Source: JBJXHB01 sp046160725 (GTDB lineage: Bacteria; Pseudomonadota; Gammaproteobacteria; Burkholderiales; Burkholderiaceae_C). Taken from it: a stretch of 16,109 nt of DNA. Shown one piece after another: positions 7,145-14,724 of this stretch; position 1 is the first letter of the stretch, and each line of letters begins with the position of its first letter. The position numbers and the translations under genes are program-made. The notes under the pieces were generated by a model. That model did no database searches. It was given only the letters and a program-made list of their open reading frames with translations, and was not told where the DNA came from. Location: NCBI GenBank assembly GCA_046160725.1, contig JBJXHB010000243.1, positions 1 to 16,109 on the forward strand. Direction: 5' to 3'.

Positions 7145-7855
7145 TCAACGACGCAAGCCACGGGCCCAGTGGCGGTAGATCTGATCGGCGAGTGCCTGGT
7201 GCGAGGCCAGGTGCCGATCGACCCCAGCCACGATGACCTCAGGTGACTGCACGCTGTCACAGTTGCCGACCAGTGCCAGGTGGTCCGGCTCGCCCTCCAG
7301 CGCCCATCGACGGGCCTTGTGCGCATCGATCTCGACATGAAATTGCATGGCCAGGTGCGGCCCAATGCCAAACGCCTGGTTCGGACATGCCGGGCTGTGA
7401 GCCAGCCGCACAGCGCCGGCTGGAAGATCGAAGACCTCGTAGTGCCAGTGAAAGACGGTGGTGTCGGTGCGGTCGCCGAACCAGGCGCGGGCGGCCGGCG
7501 TTGCCTCAACGGTGATGGGCTGCCAGCCGATCTCTGGCTGCGGTGACGCCCCTACTGCAGCGCCCATGGCCCGCGCCATCAACTGGCCGCCCAAGCAGTG
7601 GCCGAGCACCGGCACACCCCGGTCCATTGCCTCCAGGATCAGTTGCTCGGCTTGGCGCAGCGAAGGCAGCGCGTCATTGGCGCTCATGGCCCCGCCCAGG
7701 ATGGCCAAACCGCTGTGGTTATCCATGTCGCCTGGAAACGCATCGCCGGCCTCGGTGTTGCGGACGTCCACTGGCAAGCCTTGGCGTTGCAACCAGTCGC
7801 CCAGGTAACCGGGGCCGTCGTTGTGCAGATGCTGCAGGATCAGGATGGGACGCAT
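7145..7855 (-). CDS. class I glutamine amidotransferase-like protein
   Basis: The 236-residue product has the triad GATase fold: nucleophile C87 in GHCLGGQ (85-91) and the H173/E175 pair in MQFHVE (170-175). It begins MRPILILQHL and contains PGYLGDWL, typical of stand-alone GMP-synthase-like amidotransferases (COG0518 type). It should hydrolyse glutamine or a gamma-glutamyl compound; the true substrate is not known. I chose the ATG at 7855, 20 bp after the lrp stop, over the TTG at 7879 that overlaps that stop, because the conserved N-terminus begins there. Its Shine-Dalgarno is weak. It appears co-transcribed with the Lrp-type regulator, and both lie beside the putrescine genes, which encode a second, unrelated-looking GATase (PuuD). 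A role in removing gamma-glutamyl groups from polyamine intermediates is only an inference. Confidence 0.88.
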   Translation of the reverse strand: MRPILILQHLHNDGPGYLGDWLQRQGLPVDVRNTEAGDAFPGDMDNHSGLAILGGAMSANDALPSLRQAEQLILEAMDRGVPVLGHCLGGQLMARAMGAAVGASPQPEIGWQPITVEATPAARAWFGDRTDTTVFHWHYEVFDLPAGAVRLAHSPACPNQAFGIGPHLAMQFHVEIDAHKARRWALEGEPDHLALVGNCDSVQSPEVIVAGVDRHLASHQALADQIYRHWARGLRR

Positions 7856-7875
7856 GGTGTCGATCCATGTCAAGG

Positions 7876-8361
7876 TCAATGGGCAATGGCCAGCGCCGTG
7901 GTCCGCTTGACCGTGCGCAGCACCAGGATGGAGTTGGTCCGGGCCACACCCGGCAGCCGCATCAGCACCTGGGTGTGAAAACGCTCCAGGTCATCCGCGT
8001 CCCGATAGGTGAACCGGATCAGATAGTCATTGGAGCCAGCCACGTAGTAGCAGTCCAGTACCTCGGGCTCGGTCCGTACCGTCTCCTCGAACTGCTTGAG
8101 CACGGCGTCGCTCATCGTCTCCAGGTTGATGATGGTGAAGCAGGTCCCGGGCTGCCCGACCGCCCTCGGGTTCAGCAACGCTGCATAGCCGGCGATGACA
8201 CCCGCCTCCTCCAGGTTGCGCACCCGTCGCAGGCAGGCCGATGGCGACAGGTGGACGCGCTCGGCCAACTCGACATTGGACAGCCGCCCGGCCTGCTGCA
8301 GGTGATGCAGGATGGCCCGATCTGTCGAATCCAATTGCGGCGTTCCGTCTCTGGTTGGCAT
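7876..8361 (-). CDS. Lrp/AsnC-family transcriptional regulator
   Basis: The product has 161 residues, the usual Lrp size. It starts with a winged helix-turn-helix (LDSTDRAILHHLQQAGRLSN, then ELAERVHLSPSACLRRVRNLEEAGVI, about residues 10-56). The C-terminal ligand-binding RAM domain spans about 73-150 and contains GSNDYLIRF. Lrp-type proteins form octamers or larger assemblies, bind amino acids and wrap DNA. I chose the ATG at 8359-8361, with GGAG 9 nt upstream; an in-frame GTG at 8376 overlaps that site. It is divergent from puuB across 158 bp and followed closely by the amidotransferase gene. No PuuR-type repressor is nearby, so I infer that this protein controls the putrescine genes and perhaps itself. 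Its ligand, whether an amino acid or a polyamine product, is unknown. Confidence 0.93.
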   Translation of the reverse strand: MPTRDGTPQLDSTDRAILHHLQQAGRLSNVELAERVHLSPSACLRRVRNLEEAGVIAGYAALLNPRAVGQPGTCFTIINLETMSDAVLKQFEETVRTEPEVLDCYYVAGSNDYLIRFTYRDADDLERFHTQVLMRLPGVARTNSILVLRTVKRTTALAIAH

Positions 8362-8390
8362 TTTGTGCGGCTCCACTGTTCAATGGCCGC

Positions 8391-8396
8391 ATGATA
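8391..8396 (-). promoter_or_regulatory. candidate lrp -10 box
   Basis: The minus strand reads TATCAT, which would start transcription near 8384 and give a leader of about 23 nt. I see no good -35 box. The small palindrome GGGT-GA-ACCC (8409-8418) lies at the -35 position and could be where a regulator acts on this promoter. Confidence 0.35.
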
Positions 8397-8427
8397 TGGC
8401 GCCAATGAGGGTGAACCCAGGTGCCGC

Positions 8428-8461
8428 TTGCAAGCACATTGCGCCCCCTTGCGCCTAGACT
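8428..8461 (+). promoter_or_regulatory. puuB promoter with helically phased TTGC repeats
   Basis: TAGACT (8456-8461) fits a -10 box (TAnAnT). It gives a start near 8468 and a leader of about 52 nt to the puuB ATG. Upstream, TTGC occurs at 8428, 8439 and 8449, spaced 11 and 10 bp, one helical turn each. The last two copies extend to the identical heptamer TTGCGCC. There is no good -35 hexamer. Evenly phased sites on one DNA face would suit a wrapping regulator such as the Lrp-type protein encoded divergently. The element GCCTAGACT recurs upstream of potF. Confidence 0.5.
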
Positions 8462-8519
8462 GCCCGACGGCCAGAGATGCGTGGGTGGCAAGAACTTGCT
8501 CGCGCACCTGCCCTGCCCC

Positions 8520-9848
8520 ATGAGCCTGCTGAACGCCGAACCGGACCTGAGCCGGGACTCCTTCTACGCGGCGACGGTCAACGCACCGCCGGCCGGCGCA
8601 GCGCTGCAAGGCGATGTTGAGGCGGACGTCGCGGTGGTCGGCGGTGGTCTCGCGGGCCTTTCGGCCGCATTGGATCTGGCCCAGGCCGGACGTCGTGTGG
8701 TGTTGCTGGAAGCACAACGCATCGGCTTCGGCGCCAGCGGGCGCAACGGCGGCCAGGCCATCCACGGCCTGGCCTGCGACCAGGCGGTGATCGAGCACGA
8801 CCTCGGGCTGTCAGCCGCCCGGCGCATCTGGGACATGAGCATCGAGGCCTTGGACCTGCTGCGCCAGCGCATCCGCGACCATGCCATCGATTGCGATTGG
8901 CAAGACGGCTACCTGGCCGTGGCGATCGGTCCGCGCAAGGCCGCGGCGCTGCTGGCGGCGACTGACGACCTCGAGGCCCGGTATGGCTTTGCGCAGAAGC
9001 GAATAGCCAAGGCCGACCTGAGCGGCTGGATTGCGAGCCCACGCTACGACGCCGCCGTCCACGACCCGCGCAGCGGTCACCTGCATCCGCTGAAGTACAC
9101 GCTCGGTCTGGCCCGTGCGGCGCGCGCTGCCGGTGTGACCATCCACGAGCACAGCGCCGTGCTGCGAGTGGCACAGGGCCCGACACCGGTGCTGCACACG
9201 GCCACCGGCACGGTGCGGGCCGGCCAGGTGCTGCTGGCAGGCAATGTCTACCTGGACGGCGTTGCGCCCGGGATCGAGGCCCGCATCATGCCGGTGGGCA
9301 CCTATATCGTGGCCTCGCAGCCCCTGGCGCCACAGCGTGCCGCCGCGTTGATCCCCTGCGGCGCTGCCGTCTGCGACACCAACTTCGTGCTCGACTACTT
9401 CCGCCTGGCACCGGATGCCCGTCATGGGGACGCACAGCGCCTGCTGTATGGCGGTCGGGTGAGCTACAGCGCCCGCACGCCGCGGCATCTGGTCGCCAGC
9501 ATGGCGGGCCGGATGCACCGGACCTTTCCGCAGCTGGCCGAGGTCGGTGTCGACCACGCCTGGGGCGGCTTCGTGGACATCACCATGAGCCGGGCGCCGG
9601 ACTTCGGGCGCCTTCCGGCCAGCGGCCATGCGGCCAACGTGTACTACCTCCAGGGTTTCAGCGGCCATGGCGTCGCGCTGACCGGCCTGGCGGGGCGGCT
9701 GGTGGCACAAGCCATGCGGGGCGACGCCGAACGTTTTGATCTTTTTGCGCGGCTGCGTCACCGGGCGTTTCCGGGCGGCCGGCTGTTGCGCATGCCGTCG
9801 CTGGTGCTCGGCATGGCCTGGTATCGATTGAAGGATGCATGGCTATGA
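8520..9848 (+). CDS. puuB: gamma-glutamylputrescine oxidoreductase PuuB
   Basis: A 442-residue FAD-dependent amine oxidase of the DAO family (E. coli PuuB 426). It oxidises gamma-glutamylputrescine to gamma-glutamyl-aminobutyraldehyde, releasing ammonia and hydrogen peroxide. The FAD-binding motif VVGGGLAGLSAA is at 39-50, with acidic E64 ending the second strand, followed by IGFGASGRNGGQ (68-79), shared with E. coli PuuB. Other matching stretches are GHLHPL, LLYGGRVSY, DFGRL and YYLQGFSGHGVALTGLAGRL; the C-terminal PFPGGR-type segment reads AFPGGRLLRMPSL. The ATG at 8520 gives an N-terminus like E. coli PuuB. The in-frame start at 8421 lies upstream of the proposed promoter. The Shine-Dalgarno is poor. 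It is the first gene of the putrescine operon and overlaps puuD by ATGA. Confidence 0.93.
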   Translation: MSLLNAEPDLSRDSFYAATVNAPPAGAALQGDVEADVAVVGGGLAGLSAALDLAQAGRRVVLLEAQRIGFGASGRNGGQAIHGLACDQAVIEHDLGLSAARRIWDMSIEALDLLRQRIRDHAIDCDWQDGYLAVAIGPRKAAALLAATDDLEARYGFAQKRIAKADLSGWIASPRYDAAVHDPRSGHLHPLKYTLGLARAARAAGVTIHEHSAVLRVAQGPTPVLHTATGTVRAGQVLLAGNVYLDGVAPGIEARIMPVGTYIVASQPLAPQRAAALIPCGAAVCDTNFVLDYFRLAPDARHGDAQRLLYGGRVSYSARTPRHLVASMAGRMHRTFPQLAEVGVDHAWGGFVDITMSRAPDFGRLPASGHAANVYYLQGFSGHGVALTGLAGRLVAQAMRGDAERFDLFARLRHRAFPGGRLLRMPSLVLGMAWYRLKDAWL

Positions 9849-10666
9849 AGCGCTCCGCCACCACCAAGCCCGTCGTGCTGCTGCCCGGCTGCAACCGCAT
9901 GCTGGGCGAGCATGCGTACAGCATCGCCGGACGCAAGTACGTTGATGCCGTCCGTCTGGCCGGCGCCATGCCCCTGGTGGTGCCCAATGCCGCGCCGGAG
10001 GACATCCCGGCCCTGCTGGACCTGGCCGATGGCGTGCTGCTGACCGGGTCGCCGTCCAATGTGCACCCGTCCAATTTCGGCCAGGCGGTGCATGACGCGG
10101 CGCTGCCGCTGGACCCTGAGCGCGACCGCTGGACCCTGCCGCTGGTCAGCGCGGTGCTGGCCCGAGGCATGCCGCTGTTTGCCATCTGCCGCGGCACCCA
10201 GGAGGCCAATGTGGCCCTCGGCGGCAGCCTGCACCAGGCGGTGCAGGACACGTCGCCGTATAGCGACCACCGCGCGCCGGCCGACCGTCCAGCGGCCGAG
10301 CAGTACGCACCGGCGCACCTGGTCCAGGTCGTGCCTGGCGGCATGCTCGATGCCGTGCTGGGCTTGCGCAGCTTCGATGTGAACTCGGTGCATGGCCAGG
10401 CGGTGGACCGTCTGGCGCCGGGCTTGCGCGTCGAGGCCCGGGCGCCGGACGGCCTGATCGAGGCCTTCAGCGTTGCCGAGGCCAAGGGCTTCAATCTCTG
10501 CCTGCAATGGCATCCGGAATGGCAGGCCGCATCCAACCCAGTCTCGACCAGGCTTCTGCAGGCCTTCGGCCGGGCCTGCCGCGACTACCGAAGCCGGCAC
10601 CGGGCACCGCCCCGTGCCGGCACCACCTCCGACCACAAGACCACAACCACAGGTGCACCATGGTGA
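9845..10666 (+). CDS. puuD: gamma-glutamyl-GABA hydrolase PuuD (SpuA-like)
   Basis: A 273-residue peptidase C26/class I GATase (E. coli PuuD 254). It hydrolyses gamma-glutamyl-GABA to glutamate and GABA, the last step of the gamma-glutamyl putrescine route. Nucleophile C115 lies in the ICRGTQE motif (114-120); the H223/E225 pair lies in LQWHPEW. VLLPGCNRML, LLTGSPSNVHPS and SVHGQ are further family segments. Three ATGs lie close together; I chose 9845 because AAGGA sits 9 nt upstream and it overlaps the puuB stop as ATGA. The ATG at 9839 is too near that site. The C-terminus has an extra polar, low-complexity tail of about 20 residues rich in R, T and P, running into the puuA start with a 7-bp overlap. 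The product is also the counterpart of Pseudomonas SpuA by gene order. Confidence 0.92.
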   Translation: MKRSATTKPVVLLPGCNRMLGEHAYSIAGRKYVDAVRLAGAMPLVVPNAAPEDIPALLDLADGVLLTGSPSNVHPSNFGQAVHDAALPLDPERDRWTLPLVSAVLARGMPLFAICRGTQEANVALGGSLHQAVQDTSPYSDHRAPADRPAAEQYAPAHLVQVVPGGMLDAVLGLRSFDVNSVHGQAVDRLAPGLRVEARAPDGLIEAFSVAEAKGFNLCLQWHPEWQAASNPVSTRLLQAFGRACRDYRSRHRAPPRAGTTSDHKTTTTGAPW

Positions 10667-12027
10667 CCCGCGACATGTTTACCTTCGCCGAGCTGGAGCA
10701 ATGGCTCAACCAGCATCGCGTGACCGAGATCGAATGCCTGGTGCCCGACCTGACCGGCGTGGCCCGCGGCAAGATCCTGCCCCGGCAGAAGTTCACTGAG
10801 GACCGCGGCATGCGGCTGCCGGAGGTGGTGGTGGCCATGGGCGTGACCGGCGAGTTCCCCGAGCAGGGGCCGTACTACGACGTGATCAGCCCGAACGACC
10901 GCGACATGCATCTGCGGCCGGACCCGAGCACCGTGCGCATCGTGCCCTGGGCCACCGACCCAACGGCCCAGGTCATCCACGACTGCTACGACCGTGACGG
11001 GTCCCTGGTGACCCATGCGCCGCGCTCGGTGCTGCGCAAGGTGTGCGAGATGTACGCCTCCAAGGGCTGGGACCCGGTCGTGGCGCCGGAACTGGAGTTC
11101 TACCTGGTGGCCCGCAACACCGACCCGGACGTACCGCTGAAGCCGCCGGTCGGCCGCAGTGGCCGCAGCGAGACCTCGCGCCAGGCCTATTCCATCGACG
11201 CCGTCAACGAGTTCGACCCGCTGTTCGAGGACGTGTACGAGTACTGCGAAAAGATGGAGCTGAACGTGGACACGCTGATCCACGAGGTCGGTGCCGGCCA
11301 GATGGAGATCAACTTCTTCCATGCCCATCCGCTGGGCCTGGCCGACGAGGTCTTCCTGTTCAAGCGCACGGTGCGCGAGGCCGCCCTGCGCCATGACATG
11401 TTCGCCACCTTCATGGCCAAGCCGATCGCCGGCGAGCCGGGCAGCGCGATGCACATCCACCAGAGCGTGGTCAACCGCACGACCGGCCGCAACATCTTCA
11501 GCAACGAGGACGGCTCGCCCTCCAAGGAGTTCTTCTGGTACATCGGCGGCCTGCAGAAGTACATCCCGGCCGCGATGGCGCTGTTCGCGCCCTATGTCAA
11601 CAGCTACCGCCGGCTGGCCCGCTTCACCGCAGCACCCATCAACATCCAGTGGGGCACCGACAACCGCACCGTGGGCATCCGCAGCCCGTTGGCGGAACCG
11701 GCGGCGCGGCGCATCGAGAACCGGGTGATCGGTGCCGATGCCAACCCCTACGTGGCCCTGGCGGCCACCCTGGCCTGCGGCTGGCTGGGCATCGAAAACC
11801 AGATCGAGCCGGCGCCAGAGTGCACCGGCGATGCGTACCTGGGCGACTACCAGTTGCCGCGCAGCCTGGGCGAGGCGCTGGAGTTGCTGCGCGCCGAGAA
11901 GGACCTGGCCGACGTACTGGGCAAGGGCTTTATCACCGTCTACTCCGAGATCAAGGAGGTCGAGTACGCCGAGTTCATGAAAGTGATCTCACCCTGGGAG
12001 CGCGAGCACCTGCTGTTGCATGTCTGA
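10660..12027 (+). CDS. puuA: glutamate-putrescine ligase PuuA (SpuB-like, glutamine synthetase fold)
   Basis: A 455-residue glutamine-synthetase-family enzyme that joins glutamate to putrescine using ATP, the committed step of the gamma-glutamyl route. It has an N-terminal beta-grasp domain (about 15-105) and the catalytic domain. Metal and substrate residues are visible: PELEFYL (143-149), GAGQMEINF (211-219), MHIHQS (264-269), WGTDNRTVGIR (331-341) and RIENRVIGADANPYVA (351-366). The adenylylation loop tyrosine of true GlnA is not apparent, as expected for this subfamily. The start is the ATG at 10660, with AGGTG 4 nt upstream, overlapping puuD by 7 bp; the frame extends further upstream but only as a shadow of puuD. 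Neighbouring puuB, puuD and spuC support a polyamine substrate over other amines. Exact specificity for putrescine, spermidine or diaminopropane cannot be read from sequence. Confidence 0.92.
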   Translation: MVTRDMFTFAELEQWLNQHRVTEIECLVPDLTGVARGKILPRQKFTEDRGMRLPEVVVAMGVTGEFPEQGPYYDVISPNDRDMHLRPDPSTVRIVPWATDPTAQVIHDCYDRDGSLVTHAPRSVLRKVCEMYASKGWDPVVAPELEFYLVARNTDPDVPLKPPVGRSGRSETSRQAYSIDAVNEFDPLFEDVYEYCEKMELNVDTLIHEVGAGQMEINFFHAHPLGLADEVFLFKRTVREAALRHDMFATFMAKPIAGEPGSAMHIHQSVVNRTTGRNIFSNEDGSPSKEFFWYIGGLQKYIPAAMALFAPYVNSYRRLARFTAAPINIQWGTDNRTVGIRSPLAEPAARRIENRVIGADANPYVALAATLACGWLGIENQIEPAPECTGDAYLGDYQLPRSLGEALELLRAEKDLADVLGKGFITVYSEIKEVEYAEFMKVISPWEREHLLLHV

Positions 12028-12076
12028 TCACGTTCGCGCCTGACACGCCCTCGAAACCGCCGCCGCAGGAAACCCC

Positions 12077-13474
12077 ATGACCAGCAACACCGAGCGCACC
12101 TCCCATCGCACCACCCAGGACTGGCAGGCCGCCGACACCCGGCACTTCCTGCACCCCTTCACCGACCACGCGGCGCTGGCCCGGCGCGGCTCGCGCATCA
12201 TCACCAAGGCCGACAACATCTATCTCTGGGACAGCGAGGGCCGCAAGATCCTCGACGCCATGTCCGGGCTGTGGTGCGTCAACGTCGGCTATGGCCAGCA
12301 ATCGCTGGTGGATGCGGCGACGCGGCAGATGGCCGAACTGCCCTTCTACAACGCCTTCTTCCAGACCGCCACGCCACCCGCCATCGAACTGGCCGAGATG
12401 CTGGCCGACGTGGCGCCGCCCGGCTTCCAGCATGTGTTCTTTACCGGCTCGGGCTCGGAGGGCAACGACACCATCATCCGCATGGTCCGGCGCTACTGGG
12501 ACATCCTGGGCCAGCCGCAGCGCCAGGTCATCATCAGCCGGCGCAACGCGTATCACGGCTCGACCATGGCGGGCGCCTCGCTCGGTGGCATGAGTGCGAT
12601 GCATGCACAGGGTGGGCTGCCGATCCCCGGCATCGTCCACATTGATCAGCCGTACTGGTATGAGCATGGCCGGCAGATGGACCGTGGCGACTTCGGTCGC
12701 CTGGCGGCCAGCTGGCTCGAAGCCAAGATCCTGGAGGTCGGCGTCGACAAGGTGGCCGCCTTCATCGGCGAGCCGATCCAGGGCGCCGGCGGCGTGATCA
12801 TCCCGCCCGAGACCTACTGGCCGGAGGTGCAGCGCATCTGCGACCAGTACGGCATCCTGCTCGTCAGCGACGAGGTGATCTGCGGCTTCGGGCGCACGGG
12901 GCACTGGTTCGGCTGCCAGCGCTTCGGCGCCCGGCCCGACCTGATGACCTTCGCCAAAGGCGTCACCAGCGGCTACATCCCGCTGGGCGGCGTGCTGGTC
13001 GGCAACCGGGTGGCGCGCGCACTGATCGAGCGCGGCGGCGAGTTCGAACACGGCTACACCTACTCTGGCCATCCGGTGGCCTGCGCGGTCGGCCTGGCCA
13101 ACCTGCGGCTGATCCGGGAGCAGAACCTGGTCGAACGCGTGCGCGACGACGTCGGCCCCTACCTGGCTCAGGCCTTTGGCGCGCTGGCAGACCATCCGCT
13201 GGTGGGTGCTGCCGAGTCCTGTGGCTTGATGGGTGCCCTGCTGCTGGTGCGGGACAAGGCAACCCTGGAGCCGTTCCCGGACCATGTCTCGATCGGCATG
13301 GCTTGCCGGGCACATTGCTTTGCCAATGGCCTGATCATGCGTGCGGTCGGCCCGCGGATGATCCTGGCGCCGCCTTTGGTCATCACCCGGGCTCAGATCG
13401 ACGAGATGGCGGCCTTGATCCGTCGCTGCCTGGACCAGACGCTCGAGCAGGCCCGACAGGAAGGCTGGCTTTAG
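12077..13474 (+). CDS. spuC: putrescine aminotransferase SpuC (class III, PLP-dependent)
   Basis: A 465-residue class III (omega) aminotransferase, matching in character the Pseudomonas putrescine:pyruvate aminotransferase SpuC. It would move the amino group of putrescine to pyruvate, giving 4-aminobutanal and alanine. PLP-site features: GSGSEGND (124-131), YHGST (159-163), D265 in VSDEVICGFGRTG, and Schiff-base K294 in TFAKG. AMSGLWCVNVGYG (61-73) and YTYSGHPVACAV are typical omega-transaminase segments. CAGGA lies 6 nt before the ATG at 12077, and 49 bp separate it from puuA, so it is very likely in the same operon. It offers a direct route parallel to the gamma-glutamyl route; both need an aldehyde dehydrogenase not seen here. 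Other amine donors such as cadaverine or beta-alanine are possible within this family. Confidence 0.9.
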   Translation: MTSNTERTSHRTTQDWQAADTRHFLHPFTDHAALARRGSRIITKADNIYLWDSEGRKILDAMSGLWCVNVGYGQQSLVDAATRQMAELPFYNAFFQTATPPAIELAEMLADVAPPGFQHVFFTGSGSEGNDTIIRMVRRYWDILGQPQRQVIISRRNAYHGSTMAGASLGGMSAMHAQGGLPIPGIVHIDQPYWYEHGRQMDRGDFGRLAASWLEAKILEVGVDKVAAFIGEPIQGAGGVIIPPETYWPEVQRICDQYGILLVSDEVICGFGRTGHWFGCQRFGARPDLMTFAKGVTSGYIPLGGVLVGNRVARALIERGGEFEHGYTYSGHPVACAVGLANLRLIREQNLVERVRDDVGPYLAQAFGALADHPLVGAAESCGLMGALLLVRDKATLEPFPDHVSIGMACRAHCFANGLIMRAVGPRMILAPPLVITRAQIDEMAALIRRCLDQTLEQARQEGWL

Positions 13475-13508
13475 CCGACGACTCCCCACTTCCCCTGATG
13501 GACCGCGT

Positions 13509-13526
13509 GCAATCGTTGCCTAGACT
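13509..13526 (+). promoter_or_regulatory. candidate potF promoter with GCAA-TCG-TTGC inverted repeat
   Basis: GCAATCGTTGC (13509-13519) is a short inverted repeat directly before TAGACT (13521-13526), a plausible -10 box. GCCTAGACT is identical to the puuB upstream element, and both are preceded by a TTGC. Transcription would begin near 13533, giving a leader of about 61 nt to potF. It lies in the 119-bp gap after spuC, the longest gap in the locus. No terminator hairpin is seen there, so read-through from puuB is also likely. Confidence 0.45.
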
Positions 13527-13593
13527 CAGCCAACCCCTACGCGGCCGGTGTGCCGCGAGCGTGCCTGTCAACCGCCCCTCCGGAGCCTGCCCC

Positions 13594-14700
13594 ATGAAAT
13601 CCCTGAGCCGCCTGGCCGCCCTCGCCCTGACCAGCATTGCTGCGGTGTTCAGCGCCGTTGCACAGGAGGAGGAGAAGGTCCTCAACATCTACAACTGGTC
13701 GGACTACATCGCCGAGGACACGATCCGCAATTTCGAGAAGGCCACCGGCATCAAGGTGCGGTACGACAACTTCGACAACAACGAGATCCTGCATGCCAAG
13801 CTGGTGGCCGGCAAGAGCGGATACGACATCGTGGTGCCCTCCTCCAACTGGGCCAAGCTGCAGATCGACGGTGGCCTTCTGCGCAAGCTGGACCGCTCGC
13901 AGATCCCGAACTGGAAGCACCTGGACCCGGCGGTGCAGAGCCAACTGGCCCGGATGGACCCGGGCAACGAGTACCTGGTGAACTGGCTTTGGGGCTTCAC
14001 CACGGTCGGCATCAATGTCGACAAGGTCAAGGCCGCGCTGGGCTCCACGCCGCTGCCGGACAACGTCTGGGACCTGGTGTTCAAGCCCGAGTACATCAGC
14101 AAGATGAAGGGCTGCGGCGTGTCCTTCCTGGACTCGGCGTCCGAGGTCATCCCCGCCGCGCTGCACTACCTGGGCAAGCCGTCGTTCAGCAAGAACCCAT
14201 CGGACTACCAGGCCGCGGCCAATCTACTGAAGTCCGTCCGGCCCCACGTCACGCTGTTCAGCAGCTCCGGCTACATCAACGACATGGCCAACGGGTCGAT
14301 CTGCCTGTCGCTGGGCTGGTCCGGCGACATCAACATCGCCCGTCAGCGTGCGATCGAAGGCAAGACCGGCCAGAACGTCCAGGCCCTGCTGCCGCGCAAC
14401 GGCGGCCTGCTGTTCTTTGACGTCATGGCCATCCCGGTGGATGCAGCCCGCCCTGGCAACGCCCACAAGTTCATCAACTACATCCTGCAGGGCGAGGTGC
14501 ATGCCGCCATCACCAACAAGGTGTTCTATGCCAACCCGAACCTGGACTCGCGCAAGCACATCAAGCCCGAAGTGGCCAACAACCCGACCGTGTTCCTGCC
14601 CCCTGCCGAGTTGGCCAAGATGGTCGCGCCGGATGCGCTGAACAACGACCTGCGCCGGCTGATGACACGGACCTACACGGCCTTCAAGACGGGCATCTGA
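13594..14700 (+). CDS. potF: periplasmic putrescine-binding protein (PotF/SpuD family)
   Basis: A 368-residue solute-binding protein with a signal peptide (KSLSRLAALALTSIAAVFSA, likely cleavage after AVA near residue 23). The mature protein captures putrescine in the periplasm for the ABC importer encoded downstream. Residues equivalent to the E. coli PotF pocket are present: W35, S36, D37 and Y38 (YNWSDYI), S83/S84, a glutamate at 184, W242 and D245 (GWSGDI), F274 and D276 (FFDV), and Y312 (FYANPN). Keeping both aspartates that hold the diamine favours putrescine over spermidine, but this is inferred. GGAG lies 8 nt before the ATG. By gene order it matches Pseudomonas SpuD. No second binding-protein gene (SpuE) follows. 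The gene probably has its own promoter in addition to read-through. Confidence 0.94.
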   Translation: MKSLSRLAALALTSIAAVFSAVAQEEEKVLNIYNWSDYIAEDTIRNFEKATGIKVRYDNFDNNEILHAKLVAGKSGYDIVVPSSNWAKLQIDGGLLRKLDRSQIPNWKHLDPAVQSQLARMDPGNEYLVNWLWGFTTVGINVDKVKAALGSTPLPDNVWDLVFKPEYISKMKGCGVSFLDSASEVIPAALHYLGKPSFSKNPSDYQAAANLLKSVRPHVTLFSSSGYINDMANGSICLSLGWSGDINIARQRAIEGKTGQNVQALLPRNGGLLFFDVMAIPVDAARPGNAHKFINYILQGEVHAAITNKVFYANPNLDSRKHIKPEVANNPTVFLPPAELAKMVAPDALNNDLRRLMTRTYTAFKTGI

Positions 14701-14724
14701 ACGCCACCGCGTACCGGACTCGTC

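Noticed and set aside
6880..7509. In-frame N-terminal extension of isocitrate lyase by up to 210 codons
   Set aside because: The extension crosses an AT-rich promoter region and the amidotransferase gene in another frame. The ATG at 6879 has a good AGGAG and gives the normal protein length.
11975..13489. A 504-codon open frame on the minus strand opposite spuC
   Set aside because: It mirrors the spuC gene and has histidine-, aspartate- and arginine-rich composition typical of antisense frames in GC-rich DNA.
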